Positions 26,595 through 35,191 of a stretch of 64,000 nucleotides of DNA are shown piece by piece. The notes beneath the pieces were generated by a model that saw nothing but the letters and a program-made list of their open reading frames with translations, had not been told where the DNA came from and did no database searches. The stretch lies in NCBI GenBank assembly GCA_965200975.1, contig OZ241740.1, positions 1,488,001 to 1,552,000 on the forward strand, written 5' to 3'. The stretch comes from S5-327 sp965200975. GTDB lineage: Bacteria; Chloroflexota; Dehalococcoidia; Lucifugimonadales; Australimonadaceae. The position numbers and the translations under genes are program-made. Positions within the stretch are counted from its first letter, which is position 1, and every line of letters begins with the position of its first letter.

Positions 26595-26634
26595 CCCGCA
26601 GCGGAGCGCCGGCCCTGAGCCCCTCCGCTGCGGG
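26595..26634 (+). terminator. Possible hairpin terminator
   Basis: 12-bp perfect stem (CCCGCAGCGGAG and its complement) with a 16-base loop, 17 bases after the Rieske gene stop. The downstream U-tract is weak. Confidence 0.4.
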
Positions 26635-26709
26635 ACAGCCGGAGCTTTCCTCTCTGCAAGGCGACGGGCAGGGCAGGGAGGGCAGGAGAAGAACAACCGG
26701 AGGCAACCC

Positions 26710-27348
26710 GTGAGCTACTCCGCCATCCAACCCGAAAAATCAGCGCTCCTCTTCTTCGATATGCTCAACGTCTACTTCCACGCCGGCACGGATGAGGAGT
26801 GGGAGGCCGCCAAGCCTATGGTCGACGCGTGCCGCGCCGTCCTCGCTCCCGCCCGCAACGCCGGCGTACCCGTCTTCTTCGCCCGCGCCGACCACCGCCA
26901 CGACGGGCTCGACTCCGCCCTCCTCTACAACGACACCGACATCCGCGGCAACCCGTGGCCCAACCCCGAAGAGCGCCCCTTCAGGCCTTACCTCAACGTC
27001 CACGCGGGCGACTGGAGCTCACAGGTCATTCCCGAACTCGACCCGCAGCCCAATGACTACTACATCGCCAAGCACCGCTGGAGCGCCTTCCACCAGACCC
27101 ACCTCGAACTCAGCCTCCGCACCCGCGGCGTCGACACCATCATCCTCTGCGGCGGCGCCACCGACGTCGGCATCGTCTCCACCGCTTTCGCAGCCCGCGA
27201 CCTCGACTTCAACCTCGTTATCGTCTCCGACGCCTGCCGATCCGGGAACCAGGACAACCACGACCAGCTGATGACCCGCATCTTCCCGTTCATGGCCCGC
27301 GTCCGCACCGCCCGGCAGGTCGCCGCCATGCTCGAAACTCCCGCCTAG
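26710..27348 (+). CDS. Isochorismatase-fold hydrolase with Gly in the cysteine position
   Basis: 212 residues of the isochorismatase/cysteine-hydrolase superfamily. Asp17 (LLFFDMLNVYF) and the Lys in YYIAKHRWSAF are present. The nucleophile position, Cys in nicotinamidases and N-carbamoyl hydrolases (TxVCVxST), is Gly here (ATDVGIVSTAFAARD). True isochorismatases of the EntB/PhzD kind also have Gly there, so vinyl-ether chemistry or a water-based mechanism is likelier than thiol catalysis. The GTG start at 26710 follows GGAGG. Its stop overlaps the start of an MFS gene by one base (TAGTG), so the transporter may carry its substrate or product. Confidence 0.85.
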   Translation: MSYSAIQPEKSALLFFDMLNVYFHAGTDEEWEAAKPMVDACRAVLAPARNAGVPVFFARADHRHDGLDSALLYNDTDIRGNPWPNPEERPFRPYLNVHAGDWSSQVIPELDPQPNDYYIAKHRWSAFHQTHLELSLRTRGVDTIILCGGATDVGIVSTAFAARDLDFNLVIVSDACRSGNQDNHDQLMTRIFPFMARVRTARQVAAMLETPA

Positions 27349-28625
27349 TGGCCCCGCCCTCCCGGCGCAACCTGCGCCTCAGCGGCCCGCACGGACTCGT
27401 CCACAGTCCCGTCGCGCGCGGACTCGCTAACCTCTACGCCTGCACGCTCATCTCCGGCTCCGGCTGGGCGATGGTGCTCCCCATCACTCCCGACCTCGCC
27501 GACCACTTTGGAGTCTCCCCCGGCGCCGCCGCCCAGATCATCACCGCCTACGCGCTCGGACGCTTCTTCGGCATCCCCAGCGCCGGCGTCCTCATCGACC
27601 GCTTCGGCTCGCGCAAGATGCTCGTCGGCGGCCCTGCGCTCGTCCTCGCAGGCGCCCTTATCGGGGCCGCCACCCCGCTCTTCATCCTCATCCTCGCCGC
27701 CACATTCCTCGTCGGCATCGGCGACAGCCTCTGGACCCTCGGGCGCGAAATCGCGGGCATCGACCTCGTCAACGCCAACCAGCGCGGAAGAGTCCTGAGC
27801 GGCATCCACGGAATACACTCCGGCTCCCTCGCCATCGGCCCGCTCGCCGGCGGAATCCTCGCCGATAACTTCGGCTTTCAGGCCACCTTCCTCGCGTTCG
27901 CCGCCGTATCCGCCGTCGCCGTCGTTCTCGGACTCTTCGGGCACGACACGCGCCAGCAGCGCGCGGAGCAGCCCGACTCCCGGCGGCACCGCGGACTCGC
28001 CCTCCCGGGCCGCGTCCGCGACCTCGCCGACCTCTTCAAGGAGATACAGCCGGGGCTGCGCGTCACCTACTGGGTGTTCGTCCTGGCCACCTTCGCCGGC
28101 TTCACCTTCCGCATGACTGTTCAGAGCGTTATGCCGCTCTACGCCGACGAGCAACTCGGCCTCTCCGCCACCCAAATCGGCGCTCTCTTCTCGATCTCCG
28201 GCGCCGTCGTCTTTGCAATGATCATTCCCGCCGGCTTTGTCCTCGACAAGCTGGGCCGCAAGTGGGGATCCGTGCCCAGCACCTTCCTCCCCGGCGTCGC
28301 CTTCCTCCTCGTGCCCTTCGCCGACACCTATCTCGAGCTCGCCCTGCTTGTCAGCCTGATGGCGCTCGCAAACGGGCTCTCCCTCGGATCCCTCGCCGCC
28401 AGCACCTACGACGTCCTGCCCGCGCACGTTCGCGGACGTCTGCAAGCCTTCCGGCGCACTGCCGCCGAGGTTGGCGGCGTCGGCGCTCCGCTCATGGGCG
28501 GCCTCCTCGTCAACAGCGTCAGCCCCGCCGCCCCTTTCATCGCCTACGCCCCCATCCTGCTCGCCGCAGGACTCCTCCTCGCGTTCGCCGCCCGCGAAAC
28601 CCTCGTCAAGACTCCCGCCCGCTAA
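27348..28625 (+). CDS. MFS transporter
   Basis: 425 residues with twelve predicted helices. The conserved motif GVLIDRFGSRKM follows helix 2 and FVLDKLGRKWGS follows helix 8, so both halves are complete. The GTG start overlaps the previous stop codon (TAGTG), indicating translational coupling with the isochorismatase-fold enzyme. It is a drug/organic-acid type antiporter by sequence style; direction and substrate are unknown. The tRNA-Arg gene follows on the other strand. Confidence 0.9.
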   Translation: MAPPSRRNLRLSGPHGLVHSPVARGLANLYACTLISGSGWAMVLPITPDLADHFGVSPGAAAQIITAYALGRFFGIPSAGVLIDRFGSRKMLVGGPALVLAGALIGAATPLFILILAATFLVGIGDSLWTLGREIAGIDLVNANQRGRVLSGIHGIHSGSLAIGPLAGGILADNFGFQATFLAFAAVSAVAVVLGLFGHDTRQQRAEQPDSRRHRGLALPGRVRDLADLFKEIQPGLRVTYWVFVLATFAGFTFRMTVQSVMPLYADEQLGLSATQIGALFSISGAVVFAMIIPAGFVLDKLGRKWGSVPSTFLPGVAFLLVPFADTYLELALLVSLMALANGLSLGSLAASTYDVLPAHVRGRLQAFRRTAAEVGGVGAPLMGGLLVNSVSPAAPFIAYAPILLAAGLLLAFAARETLVKTPAR

Positions 28626-28711
28626 TCCCGCCCGAACAGCGCCGCACTCGCCGCCCGCGCGGATGCAGGCGGCGAGCTACGAGCGGCCATGAAAGAAAGA
28701 AGATCGAATGG

Positions 28712-28785
28712 CGCCCCAGACAGGATTCGAACCCGTGGCCCGCTGCTTAGAAGGCAGCCGCTCTATCCTACTGAGCTACTGGGGC
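28712..28785 (-). tRNA. tRNA-Arg (anticodon TCT)
   Basis: 74-base cloverleaf. The acceptor stem GCCCCAG pairs with CTGGGGC; the D arm has GCTC...GAGC. The anticodon stem GCTGC/GCAGC encloses the loop CTTCTAA with anticodon TCT. The T arm contains GGGTTCGAATCC. The discriminator base is G and CCA is not encoded. TCT reads AGA and AGG codons, which are rare in this GC-rich genome. Confidence 0.96.
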
Positions 28786-28793
28786 GTGTTTCG

Positions 28794-28822
28794 AATATAG
28801 TATGGCCCCAGGCGCAACGCAA
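28794..28822 (-). promoter_or_regulatory. Likely sigma-70 promoter of tRNA-Arg
   Basis: On the minus strand, a TTGCGT -35 box, a 17-base spacer and a TATATT -10 box lie 8 bases upstream of the tRNA 5' end. Confidence 0.5.
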
Positions 28823-28882
28823 CCAGTCCGGCTGCTCCGCTGACGCGCACTGAGGCAAACCCTACGCAAAAAAGGACACGCT

Positions 28883-29665
28883 ATGACCTTCAACACCATC
28901 CGTTTCGACGCCGAGGGCCCCCTCGGCATCCTCACCCTCGACCGTCAGCACCGCCTTAACGCGCTCAGCCGCGAACTCGTCTCCGAGCTCCAGCAGCTCG
29001 TCTCCGAGCTCGAGACCAACGACGACATCCGTGTCGTCATCGTCACCGGCGCGGGCCGCGCCTTCTGCGCCGGCGCCGACATCAAAGAGCGCGCCGAGAA
29101 CATCGACGACCTCTCGTTCGCCCGCACCTCCGCAGTCATCTCCCCTACCTTCCGGCGCCTCGAACGCCTCAACCAGGTCTCCATCGCCGCCGTCAACGGA
29201 GTTGCCGCCGGCGGCGGCCTCGAGCTCGCCATGGCCTGCGACCTCCGCATCGCCAGCAGCGAAGCGCAAATGGCCCTCCCCGAACTCACCCTCGGCATCC
29301 TGCCGGGCGCGGGCGGGACTCAGCGCCTTCCGCGCCTCGTCGGGCCCGCGCGCGCCAAGGAGATGATGCTCTTCGGAAAGTTCATCGACGCCCCGACAGC
29401 CCTCAACTGGGGCCTCGTCAACGAAGTCGCGTCCCCCGGCGCTCTGATGGACGAGGCGCGCGCCTGGGCCGGGCGTCTCCTCGAACTCCCCCCGCTCTCC
29501 CTCGCCAGCATCAAGAACGCCGTCAATGTCGCTATGGACGTCGACGTCGACACGGGCATCCAGTACGAGCAGCGCTGCTCCGCGCTCCTCGCCCTCACGG
29601 AAGACCGCCGCGAAGGCCACGCCGCATTCGTCGAGAAGCGCAAACCCGCCTTCACGGGCCGCTGA
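28883..29665 (+). CDS. Enoyl-CoA hydratase/isomerase (crotonase) family protein
   Basis: 260-residue crotonase. The oxyanion-hole segments CAGADIKERA and NGVAAGGGLELAMACD are conserved, and LPELTLGILPGAGGTQRLPRLVG carries the usual catalytic Glu. The Glu in the following RAKEMMLFG is also kept, so hydratase activity is plausible. It is preceded by a weak AAAGGA ribosome-binding site and stands alone. The substrate is an enoyl-CoA of fatty or aromatic acid breakdown; the exact chain is not known. Confidence 0.92.
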   Translation: MTFNTIRFDAEGPLGILTLDRQHRLNALSRELVSELQQLVSELETNDDIRVVIVTGAGRAFCAGADIKERAENIDDLSFARTSAVISPTFRRLERLNQVSIAAVNGVAAGGGLELAMACDLRIASSEAQMALPELTLGILPGAGGTQRLPRLVGPARAKEMMLFGKFIDAPTALNWGLVNEVASPGALMDEARAWAGRLLELPPLSLASIKNAVNVAMDVDVDTGIQYEQRCSALLALTEDRREGHAAFVEKRKPAFTGR

Positions 29666-29700
29666 CTCCGCGCGGCCGGCCCCGAACAGGGTAGGGCGGC

Positions 29701-30225
29701 CTAACCGCCCCAGACCTCCCTCGTTCCCCCGAAGCTCGTCTCGACCCAGTGCGCCGAGATCTTCCCCAGGTCGACGCCGGTCACGTCCTCAATCGACATC
29801 GACCCCGCATCCGGCGACGTCGTGAACCGCTGCTGCACCAGACGCCCCACCGGACGCGACGCCGCCACCGCCAGCATCGTGCTCGAAAACGCCCGGCTCA
29901 ACCCGCTCAGCCCTCCTCCTCCCAAGCGGCTTCCCGCCAGCGCCGCTATCGTCGCCATACCTGCCCCCACCACGATGTTCGTCCCGCAGAACGGCGACAC
30001 CGCCAGCTCGCTCTCGCCGCCCTGCAGGCGACGCAGCGCCTCCCGTGCGGCGTCTTCGACCTCCGTCGAATCCATGCCTCCCACTACCAGAAAACCGGCA
30101 GGAATCGAGTACCCCGCCATTGGCCGCGCCTGCCCGCGCCGGCCCAGCAGCAACGCTATCGTCGCATGCTCCAGCCCGTGATTGCGCTTCGTCTGTTCCC
30201 ACAAGTGCAACGCTGTTTCCCGCAT
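29701..30225 (-). CDS. Hypothetical protein, possibly DUF6391-like
   Basis: 174 residues. The N-terminus has RNHGLEHATIALLL, a motif that recalls the DUF6391 group of Chloroflexota and cyanobacteria. A glycine-rich, weakly hydrophobic region (NIVVGAGMATIAALAGSRLGGGG) lies in the middle and may contact a membrane. The protein ends with a short beta-like tail. The function is unknown. It is transcribed toward the crotonase gene and shares its upstream region with no clear partner; the export-protein gene lies 118 bases upstream. Confidence 0.6.
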   Translation of the reverse strand: MRETALHLWEQTKRNHGLEHATIALLLGRRGQARPMAGYSIPAGFLVVGGMDSTEVEDAAREALRRLQGGESELAVSPFCGTNIVVGAGMATIAALAGSRLGGGGLSGLSRAFSSTMLAVAASRPVGRLVQQRFTTSPDAGSMSIEDVTGVDLGKISAHWVETSFGGTREVWGG

Positions 30226-30343
30226 GTTCCTCCCTTTCCGCCTCTCCGTAAGAGCTGCGTCAGCCCCGCCGTCTCCGGATTCTAACCCCAGAGGGGCACG
30301 ACCGCGCCGGCCCAGCCTCTCCGCCGGGAAAGGCGAAGGCTCC

Positions 30344-30856
30344 TCACCACAACCGCGCGAGTTCTACTCCCGCAACCGTCATCGCCGTCACCACAACCCC
30401 GGCTATCGCCACTCCCACGGCAATGGCGGGCAGCCCTCGACGCGCCGGAATGTCCAGCGCCCAAACCGCCAGCGTCCCAGTCCACGCCCCTGTCAGAGGC
30501 AGCGGGATCGCCACGATCATCACAACCCCGAAGAACCCGTAGCGCCGAACCCGGTCTCCCCACTGCGCCTCGATCCGCCTGGTCCGCCATCGCAGCAGAC
30601 GTCCCGCCGCGTTTTGCTGCCGTTCGATTCGCCCGCCCACGGCGCGCAGGCCCAACAGCACGATCGGAACGGGCGCCAGATTGCCGGCGACCGACAGCGC
30701 ATACGCCTTCAACCACCACATGTCGTACGTGAGCACCGCGAGCGGAACCGCGGCGCGCAACTCGCCCACAGGCGTCATCGCGGTCAGTATGACGATTAGT
30801 TCGTGCGGCAATGTCGAAAGCCTGTCTGCGGCTCGGCGCCAGCCTCCCGCAATCAT
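30344..30856 (-). CDS. Small multidrug export protein family (COG2426-like)
   Basis: About 170 residues with four to five hydrophobic segments. The features of this family are present: TAMTPVGELRAAVPLAV early and a later IPLPLTGAWTGTLAVWAL, the P-x-TG-x-W-x-G signature. Despite the family name its transport role is poorly shown. ATG 30856 is used; a TTG 16 codons upstream is also in frame, but that extension is charged and unlike the family. The upstream 160 bases carry the divergent promoter of the small HTH-like gene. Confidence 0.75.
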   Translation of the reverse strand: MIAGGWRRAADRLSTLPHELIVILTAMTPVGELRAAVPLAVLTYDMWWLKAYALSVAGNLAPVPIVLLGLRAVGGRIERQQNAAGRLLRWRTRRIEAQWGDRVRRYGFFGVVMIVAIPLPLTGAWTGTLAVWALDIPARRGLPAIAVGVAIAGVVVTAMTVAGVELARLW

Positions 30857-30930
30857 AGCAGGGCAACGAGCCCGCGACCGGTGTTCTGAACGTTTTCCGA
30901 ACAACGACTAGGATAGCGAATAGGTAAAAG

Positions 30931-30959
30931 TTGACAAGCGAGGCTACTTGACGTATAGA
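30931..30959 (+). promoter_or_regulatory. Sigma-70 promoter
   Basis: TTGACA (30931-30936), a 17-base spacer and TATAGA (30954-30959), 60 bases before the ATG at 31019. This is one of the two best housekeeping-type promoters recognisable in the window. Confidence 0.8.
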
Positions 30960-31018
30960 AATAACCAATCGCCCGGCTGTTCCGGGCATAATCCAGAAAG
31001 GGCAGGAGGAGGTCGATC

Positions 31019-31243
31019 ATGGCGCGAAAGACCACCAAGATGGCGCAAGTGGAAGAGCGGTTCCGGCAACCGCTCGAGAAGCTGCTGCCGGAGCTAATCA
31101 ACGAGTACGGACTCACCCTCACCGCCGCGCAGCTCGACGTATCCAAGGCCACTCTCAACTACTGGATCCTCAAGCTGGGCATCCAGGTGCGGCGCGTCGC
31201 CCTCGCCCCCGGCGAGTCCCTCGAGATCAAACGGGCCAGCTAG
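31019..31243 (+). CDS. Small HTH-like protein
   Basis: 74 residues. The middle (LINEYGLTLTAAQLDVSKATLNYWILKLGI) reads like a helix-turn-helix in which AAQLDVSKATLNYW would be the recognition unit, comparable to those in phage or transposon regulators. No other domain fits. A good ribosome-binding site (GGAGGTCG) precedes ATG 31019 and a consensus promoter lies 60 bases upstream. It is probably a DNA-binding regulator made constitutively; its targets are unknown. Confidence 0.75.
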   Translation: MARKTTKMAQVEERFRQPLEKLLPELINEYGLTLTAAQLDVSKATLNYWILKLGIQVRRVALAPGESLEIKRAS

Positions 31244-31413
31244 CGCGTCCCGGCGGCGAACGCTCCCCGCGTGTAACCGTTAAGCAGGGACGAGCCGGCC
31301 CGCGATACAGTTGCTGCCACTCTCCTTGACTTGCCGCAAGGCGAGTGGTACAACGTGATAGAAATCACAACCGTTGCAGGCGCTGCGCGCCCCTGCTTCG
31401 GCGCGAGGCAATC

Positions 31414-31902
31414 GTGATCCTCCGCCGGCCGCAAAATCTCGCCGCCCTCGCCGTACTCGCTCTGGCAGCTCTCGCCGCAGCCGCTTGTTCGAACGGCGCC
31501 CCGGTCTCAGCCGCCGAGTGCTTCCTTGCCCAGGATGGCCGCATCGTCGGCGCATCCGGGGCCGACTGCGAACCGCCTCCCGGCGCAACCGTCGAACCCA
31601 CGCCCACATTCACGCCCATCCCCACCGACAGCGGAGGCGCAACCGGCGGCGCAGGACTCCTCATCGCCAACGGCTGCGCCACCTGCCACACCGTTAACTC
31701 CGTGCCGCAGGCCCGCGCCACCGCCGGCCCCGACCTCACCGGCATCGGAGCGAAGGGCGCCGACTTCATCCGCGAGTCCATCATCAACCCCGGCGCGGTC
31801 ATCACCGAGGGCTATGAAGACGGCCTGATGCCGGCCGACTTCGCCGAGACTATTCCCGAAGCCGACCTCGACACGCTCGTCGAATTCCTCGCCAGCCAGT
31901 AG
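31414..31902 (+). CDS. Monohaem cytochrome c lipoprotein
   Basis: 162 residues. The signal peptide ends in a lipobox (LAAAAC, Cys25), so the protein should be anchored outside the membrane by a lipid. A Thr/Pro-rich spacer (about 58-76) leads to one cytochrome c domain with the haem motif CATCH (Cys88, Cys91, His92) and a likely axial Met139 in GLMP. The GTG at 31414 is chosen because it gives the signal peptide directly; its ribosome-binding site is weak. It would carry electrons at the cell surface, for example to a terminal oxidase or from a dehydrogenase; no such partner is adjacent. Confidence 0.88.
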   Translation: MILRRPQNLAALAVLALAALAAAACSNGAPVSAAECFLAQDGRIVGASGADCEPPPGATVEPTPTFTPIPTDSGGATGGAGLLIANGCATCHTVNSVPQARATAGPDLTGIGAKGADFIRESIINPGAVITEGYEDGLMPADFAETIPEADLDTLVEFLASQ

Positions 31903-31989
31903 CCGCCGCCCTTCAGTCTTCTCGCCCCACGCTTCCTCCGCCCGCAATACGCGCGCAGTCGCCTCGTGGCGGCGGCGTGCGGCTTTCCC

Positions 31990-32180
31990 CCGCACTCTCT
32001 GAGCGCTGGCGCGCTCCTGGGAGAGCGTCCGCTCCCCCAGACCCCCTGGGGGGAAAGCGCAGCGAGCGAGGAGCGCTCTGTTCAGCGTTGGCGAGTTGAC
32101 GCGCGCGATAGCGGCAGGGCGAGCCGCTCTGAGCGCTGGCGCGCTCCTGGGAGAGCGTCCGCTCCCCCAGACCCCCTGGG
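31990..32180 (+). repeat. Two tandem copies of the dispersed repeat, 130-bp period
   Basis: The 34-bp cores lie at 32017-32050 and 32147-32180. Both are preceded by CTCTGAGCGCTGGCGCGCTC and followed by AAGCGCAGCGAGCGAGGAGC. Between them lies CTGTTCAGCGTTGGCGAG and the CGCGCGATAGCGGCAGGGCGAG flank shared with other copies. This fills the roughly 385-base gap before dnaN, which has no gene but does contain the dnaN promoter just after the second copy. Confidence 0.85.
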
Positions 32181-32210
32181 GGGGAAGCGCAGCGAGCGAG
32201 GAGCTCAGCA

Positions 32211-32239
32211 TTGAACCCGGCCTTCTGTCCGCATATACT
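32211..32239 (+). promoter_or_regulatory. Likely sigma-70 promoter of dnaN
   Basis: TTGAAC (32211-32216), a 17-base spacer and TATACT (32234-32239), 49 bases before ATG 32288. It lies directly after the second tandem repeat copy. Confidence 0.75.
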
Positions 32240-32287
32240 AGGCCGCCGACCGTACGGCTCCATATCTACAACATATTGAGGCCTCAT

Positions 32288-33415
32288 ATGCAAATCAGGT
32301 GCCTTCAGGAGAATCTCAGCCACGGACTCGGCATCGTCCAGCGGGGCGTCGCGACCCGGACCACCCTCCCCATCACTCAGCATGTCCTCCTCGCAACCGA
32401 CGAGGGTAGGCTCAAACTCTCCGCTACGAACCTTGAAATTGCTATAAGCACCTGGGTAGGCGGCGAAATCACCGAGGAGGGGGCCCTCACAATCCCTGCT
32501 CGCACGCTTATCGACTCGGTCAACTCCCTCGGCCCCCAGACCCTCGAAGTCAACACTATCGGCGACGGCCGCGCCATAGAGGTCACGGGCGACCGCATCA
32601 AGCTCTCCATCAACGGCGCCAACGCCAACGAGTTCCCGCCTATTCCCTCAATCGGCGAAGGCGTCTCCACCCGCATCAGCGGCAGCGTCCTTCGCGACGC
32701 CATCCACCAAGTCGCGCTCGCCGCTGCCGTCGAAGACTCGCGGCCCGTCCTCACCGGCGTCAACGTAGAACTCGAAGGGAGCACGATCACCCTCGCCGCC
32801 GCCGACGGCTTCCGCCTCGCCGTCCGCAACGCCAAGCTCCTCGACCCCGTCGGCGAAAAGCTCTCCGTCATCATCCCGGCCCGCACCCTTACCGAAGTCG
32901 AACGCCTCATCGACGGCGACGACCCCATCGACATCGTCATCAACACGCAGCGCAGCCAGGCCCTCTTCCGTGTGAAAGACGTCGAGCTCGTCTCCCAGCT
33001 CACCCAGGGAACATTCCCCAACTACAGGCAACTCATCCCCCAGGAGCGCTCCACCGGCGCCGTCGTCAACCTGGCCGAGCTCCGGCGCGCCGCCCGCACT
33101 GCCGCCATCTTCGCCCAGGGAGGCTCCGGCATCATCCGGCTCATCATCGATCCCGAATCCGGAGAGTCCGGCAAGCTCACTATCTCAGCCCGCTCCGACG
33201 AACTCGGCGAAAGCACCGGCGACATCGAGGCCGACGTAGAAGGCCCCGAAGGCAAGATCGCCTTCAATAGCCGCTTCCTCAGCGACGTCCTCAACGTCAT
33301 CGGACGCGAACGCGTCGCCCTCGAAATGACCACGTCCTCCAGCCCCGGCGTCATCCGCCCCCTCGACGATCCCGACTACGTCCACGTCGTTATGCCTATG
33401 TTCGTCCAGTGGTGA
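32288..33415 (+). CDS. dnaN: DNA polymerase III beta sliding clamp
   Basis: Ring-shaped dimer that tethers the replicative polymerase to DNA. It has 375 residues in three repeated clamp domains (about 1-125, 126-250 and 251-375), the usual length. Recognisable stretches are LLATDEGRLKLSATNLEIAIS, split by domain, DSRPVLTGVNVELEG, AADGFRLAVR and the C-terminal VHVVMPMFVQW. It is not next to dnaA or recF and no DnaA boxes are seen nearby, so this is probably not the origin. It has its own promoter, just downstream of two dispersed repeats. Confidence 0.96.
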   Translation: MQIRCLQENLSHGLGIVQRGVATRTTLPITQHVLLATDEGRLKLSATNLEIAISTWVGGEITEEGALTIPARTLIDSVNSLGPQTLEVNTIGDGRAIEVTGDRIKLSINGANANEFPPIPSIGEGVSTRISGSVLRDAIHQVALAAAVEDSRPVLTGVNVELEGSTITLAAADGFRLAVRNAKLLDPVGEKLSVIIPARTLTEVERLIDGDDPIDIVINTQRSQALFRVKDVELVSQLTQGTFPNYRQLIPQERSTGAVVNLAELRRAARTAAIFAQGGSGIIRLIIDPESGESGKLTISARSDELGESTGDIEADVEGPEGKIAFNSRFLSDVLNVIGRERVALEMTTSSSPGVIRPLDDPDYVHVVMPMFVQW

Positions 33416-33451
33416 GCGCCGCACGGACACGGGAATAGCCAGGAGCCGCAA

Positions 33452-33802
33452 ATGACCTCCGCCGAAGGCAGGATGCTGCTGAAAAACCTGCTGACCACGC
33501 AGATGCGCCAACAGCTGCAGCAGAATGGTCTCAGTGACGAAGACGACCATGTGCCAGTGGCCCGGCTGTTCTCATACGACAACAAGTGGTCGTGGCTCCT
33601 CGTTCTCCAGGACCAGGAGGACCCCGACAAGGTGCTCTGCCTCGCCGATTTGGGCATCGGCCAACCGGAAGTCGGCTACATCCGGCTGTCGTGGCTCGCG
33701 GACTACGACATTCAGGGAATCCCTATCTACCTGGACACCGACGCCACACTCGACAAGCCGCTGTCCTGGTACGCCAACAAGGCAAGGGCGAACAAGAAAT
33801 AG
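33452..33802 (+). CDS. DUF2958-like protein
   Basis: 116 residues. The core, PVARLFSYDNKWSWLLVL then CLADLGIGQPEVGYIRLSWL and a final KPLSWYANKA, matches the DUF2958 pattern, usually found on plasmids and integrated elements beside DNA-processing genes. The start follows AGGAGCCG. It lies 36 bases after dnaN and is probably in the same transcript. The molecular role is unknown; the place beside the sliding clamp gives a weak hint of a link to DNA replication. Confidence 0.7.
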   Translation: MTSAEGRMLLKNLLTTQMRQQLQQNGLSDEDDHVPVARLFSYDNKWSWLLVLQDQEDPDKVLCLADLGIGQPEVGYIRLSWLADYDIQGIPIYLDTDATLDKPLSWYANKARANKK

Positions 33803-33913
33803 TGATCTAGGAGGACTGCCGCTTCCTCTTCCGGGGCGCCGACAACGGACAGACCGGTTGCGCGAGCCTTTGCCTCTCCTGCGCGATGCCGCCGCGACGT
33901 GTAAGCTGCCTGC

Positions 33914-35191
33914 GTGACGACTGAGCCCCCGCCGAACCCCACGCCGCTGCCGGAGCAAGCAAGCGTCTCGCGGCGCTCGCTGCTGCGGCTATTCATACAG
34001 CTCCATCTCCCTTCCATCGCCCTTGGGTTCGGCATGGGCGCCACCGTGCCCGTCGTTCCGGAGTTCGCCAAGTCTTTCGGAGTCGGGCCCAGCGAGGCCT
34101 CGCTCGTCTTCGTCGCCAATATGCTCGGAGGTCTCGCCAGCAGCGTTCCGATCGGCTATATGCTCGACAAGATAGGCCGGCGGCGCATCCTCATCCTTGG
34201 GCCTGTCCTCACCGCTCTCGCCGCCTTCCTTACCGCCACCGCCGGATCGTTCGCCGCGCTCCTCCTCTACCGATTCATCGGCGGCTGCGGCACGCAGATG
34301 TGGACGCTTAGCCGGCTCACTATGATCGCCGACACCAACGCCTCCGGCTCGCGCGGGCGCATGATCACCAGCCTCCTCGGCGTTCAGCACGTCGGAACGC
34401 TTGCAGGCCCGCTTGCGGGCGGGTTCGTCGCCGTAACCTACGGCCTCGAGGTCGCCTTCATCCTTCAGGGCGCCTTCGCTCTCGTCGCCATAGTCCCCGG
34501 ACTCTTCACCGCCGAAACCGCTCCGGGCGGACGGCCCCGCCGACAGGCAGGGCAGGGCGCTCCCGACACCGCGTTCGCCTGGAAGTCGCTCCTCGCCCAA
34601 CCGATCCCGCTCGTCTTCCTCGCGCAGTGGCTCGGCATGACCGCCCGCGGCGGCATCGTCGCCGGGAGCACCGTCTTCGTCTACGCCTCCTACGCCTACG
34701 ACGCCGACCCCCGCACCCTTGGCATCCTCAGCAGCCTTATGGCCGGCGCCGGAATACCTCTCACCTTCGCCGCCGGCTACCTGATGGACCGGTTCGGACG
34801 CAAGGTCTCCATCGTCCCCGGTCTCGCAATTCTCGGCGCCGCGATGGCCTTCCTCGGCGTAACCTCTTTCGTCGGGCTCGGCTTCGCTTACTTCGTCGCC
34901 GGGTTCATCGTGCTCCAAACCATGAACAGCCTGCTCACCGGCTCCTGGCAAGTCATCGGCTCCGACCTCGCGCCCGCCGGCGCCCGAGGCCGCTTCTTCG
35001 CCGTCGGGCGCACCGTCACTCAGGCCGGGTTCGCCACTAACCCCGCAGTCTTCTCCCTCTGCACCGCCCTCTCGGGCTTCACGCTCGCCCTCGGCGTCGT
35101 CGGCGCCGCCGGCATGCTCTCGTCCCTTATCCTCGCCGCGTTCGTCCCCGAGACTCACCGAACGCGCAAATCCGCACAGGAGGCATCATGA
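33914..35191 (+). CDS. MFS transporter
   Basis: 425 residues with twelve helices. GYMLDKIGRRRI after helix 2 and GYLMDRFGRKVS after helix 8 are the two signature loops. The GTG start at 33914 lies in front of a short cytoplasmic lead. The last four bases overlap the ATG of a VOC protein (ATGA), so the two are translationally coupled and may handle the same compound, transporter plus modifying or resistance enzyme; this is inference. Confidence 0.9.
   Translation: MTTEPPPNPTPLPEQASVSRRSLLRLFIQLHLPSIALGFGMGATVPVVPEFAKSFGVGPSEASLVFVANMLGGLASSVPIGYMLDKIGRRRILILGPVLTALAAFLTATAGSFAALLLYRFIGGCGTQMWTLSRLTMIADTNASGSRGRMITSLLGVQHVGTLAGPLAGGFVAVTYGLEVAFILQGAFALVAIVPGLFTAETAPGGRPRRQAGQGAPDTAFAWKSLLAQPIPLVFLAQWLGMTARGGIVAGSTVFVYASYAYDADPRTLGILSSLMAGAGIPLTFAAGYLMDRFGRKVSIVPGLAILGAAMAFLGVTSFVGLGFAYFVAGFIVLQTMNSLLTGSWQVIGSDLAPAGARGRFFAVGRTVTQAGFATNPAVFSLCTALSGFTLALGVVGAAGMLSSLILAAFVPETHRTRKSAQEAS

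Noticed and set aside
32181..32287. Replication origin next to dnaN
   Set aside because: No DnaA-box cluster or AT-rich unwinding region is seen, and dnaA and recF are absent; the AT-richer stretch is explained by the dnaN promoter.
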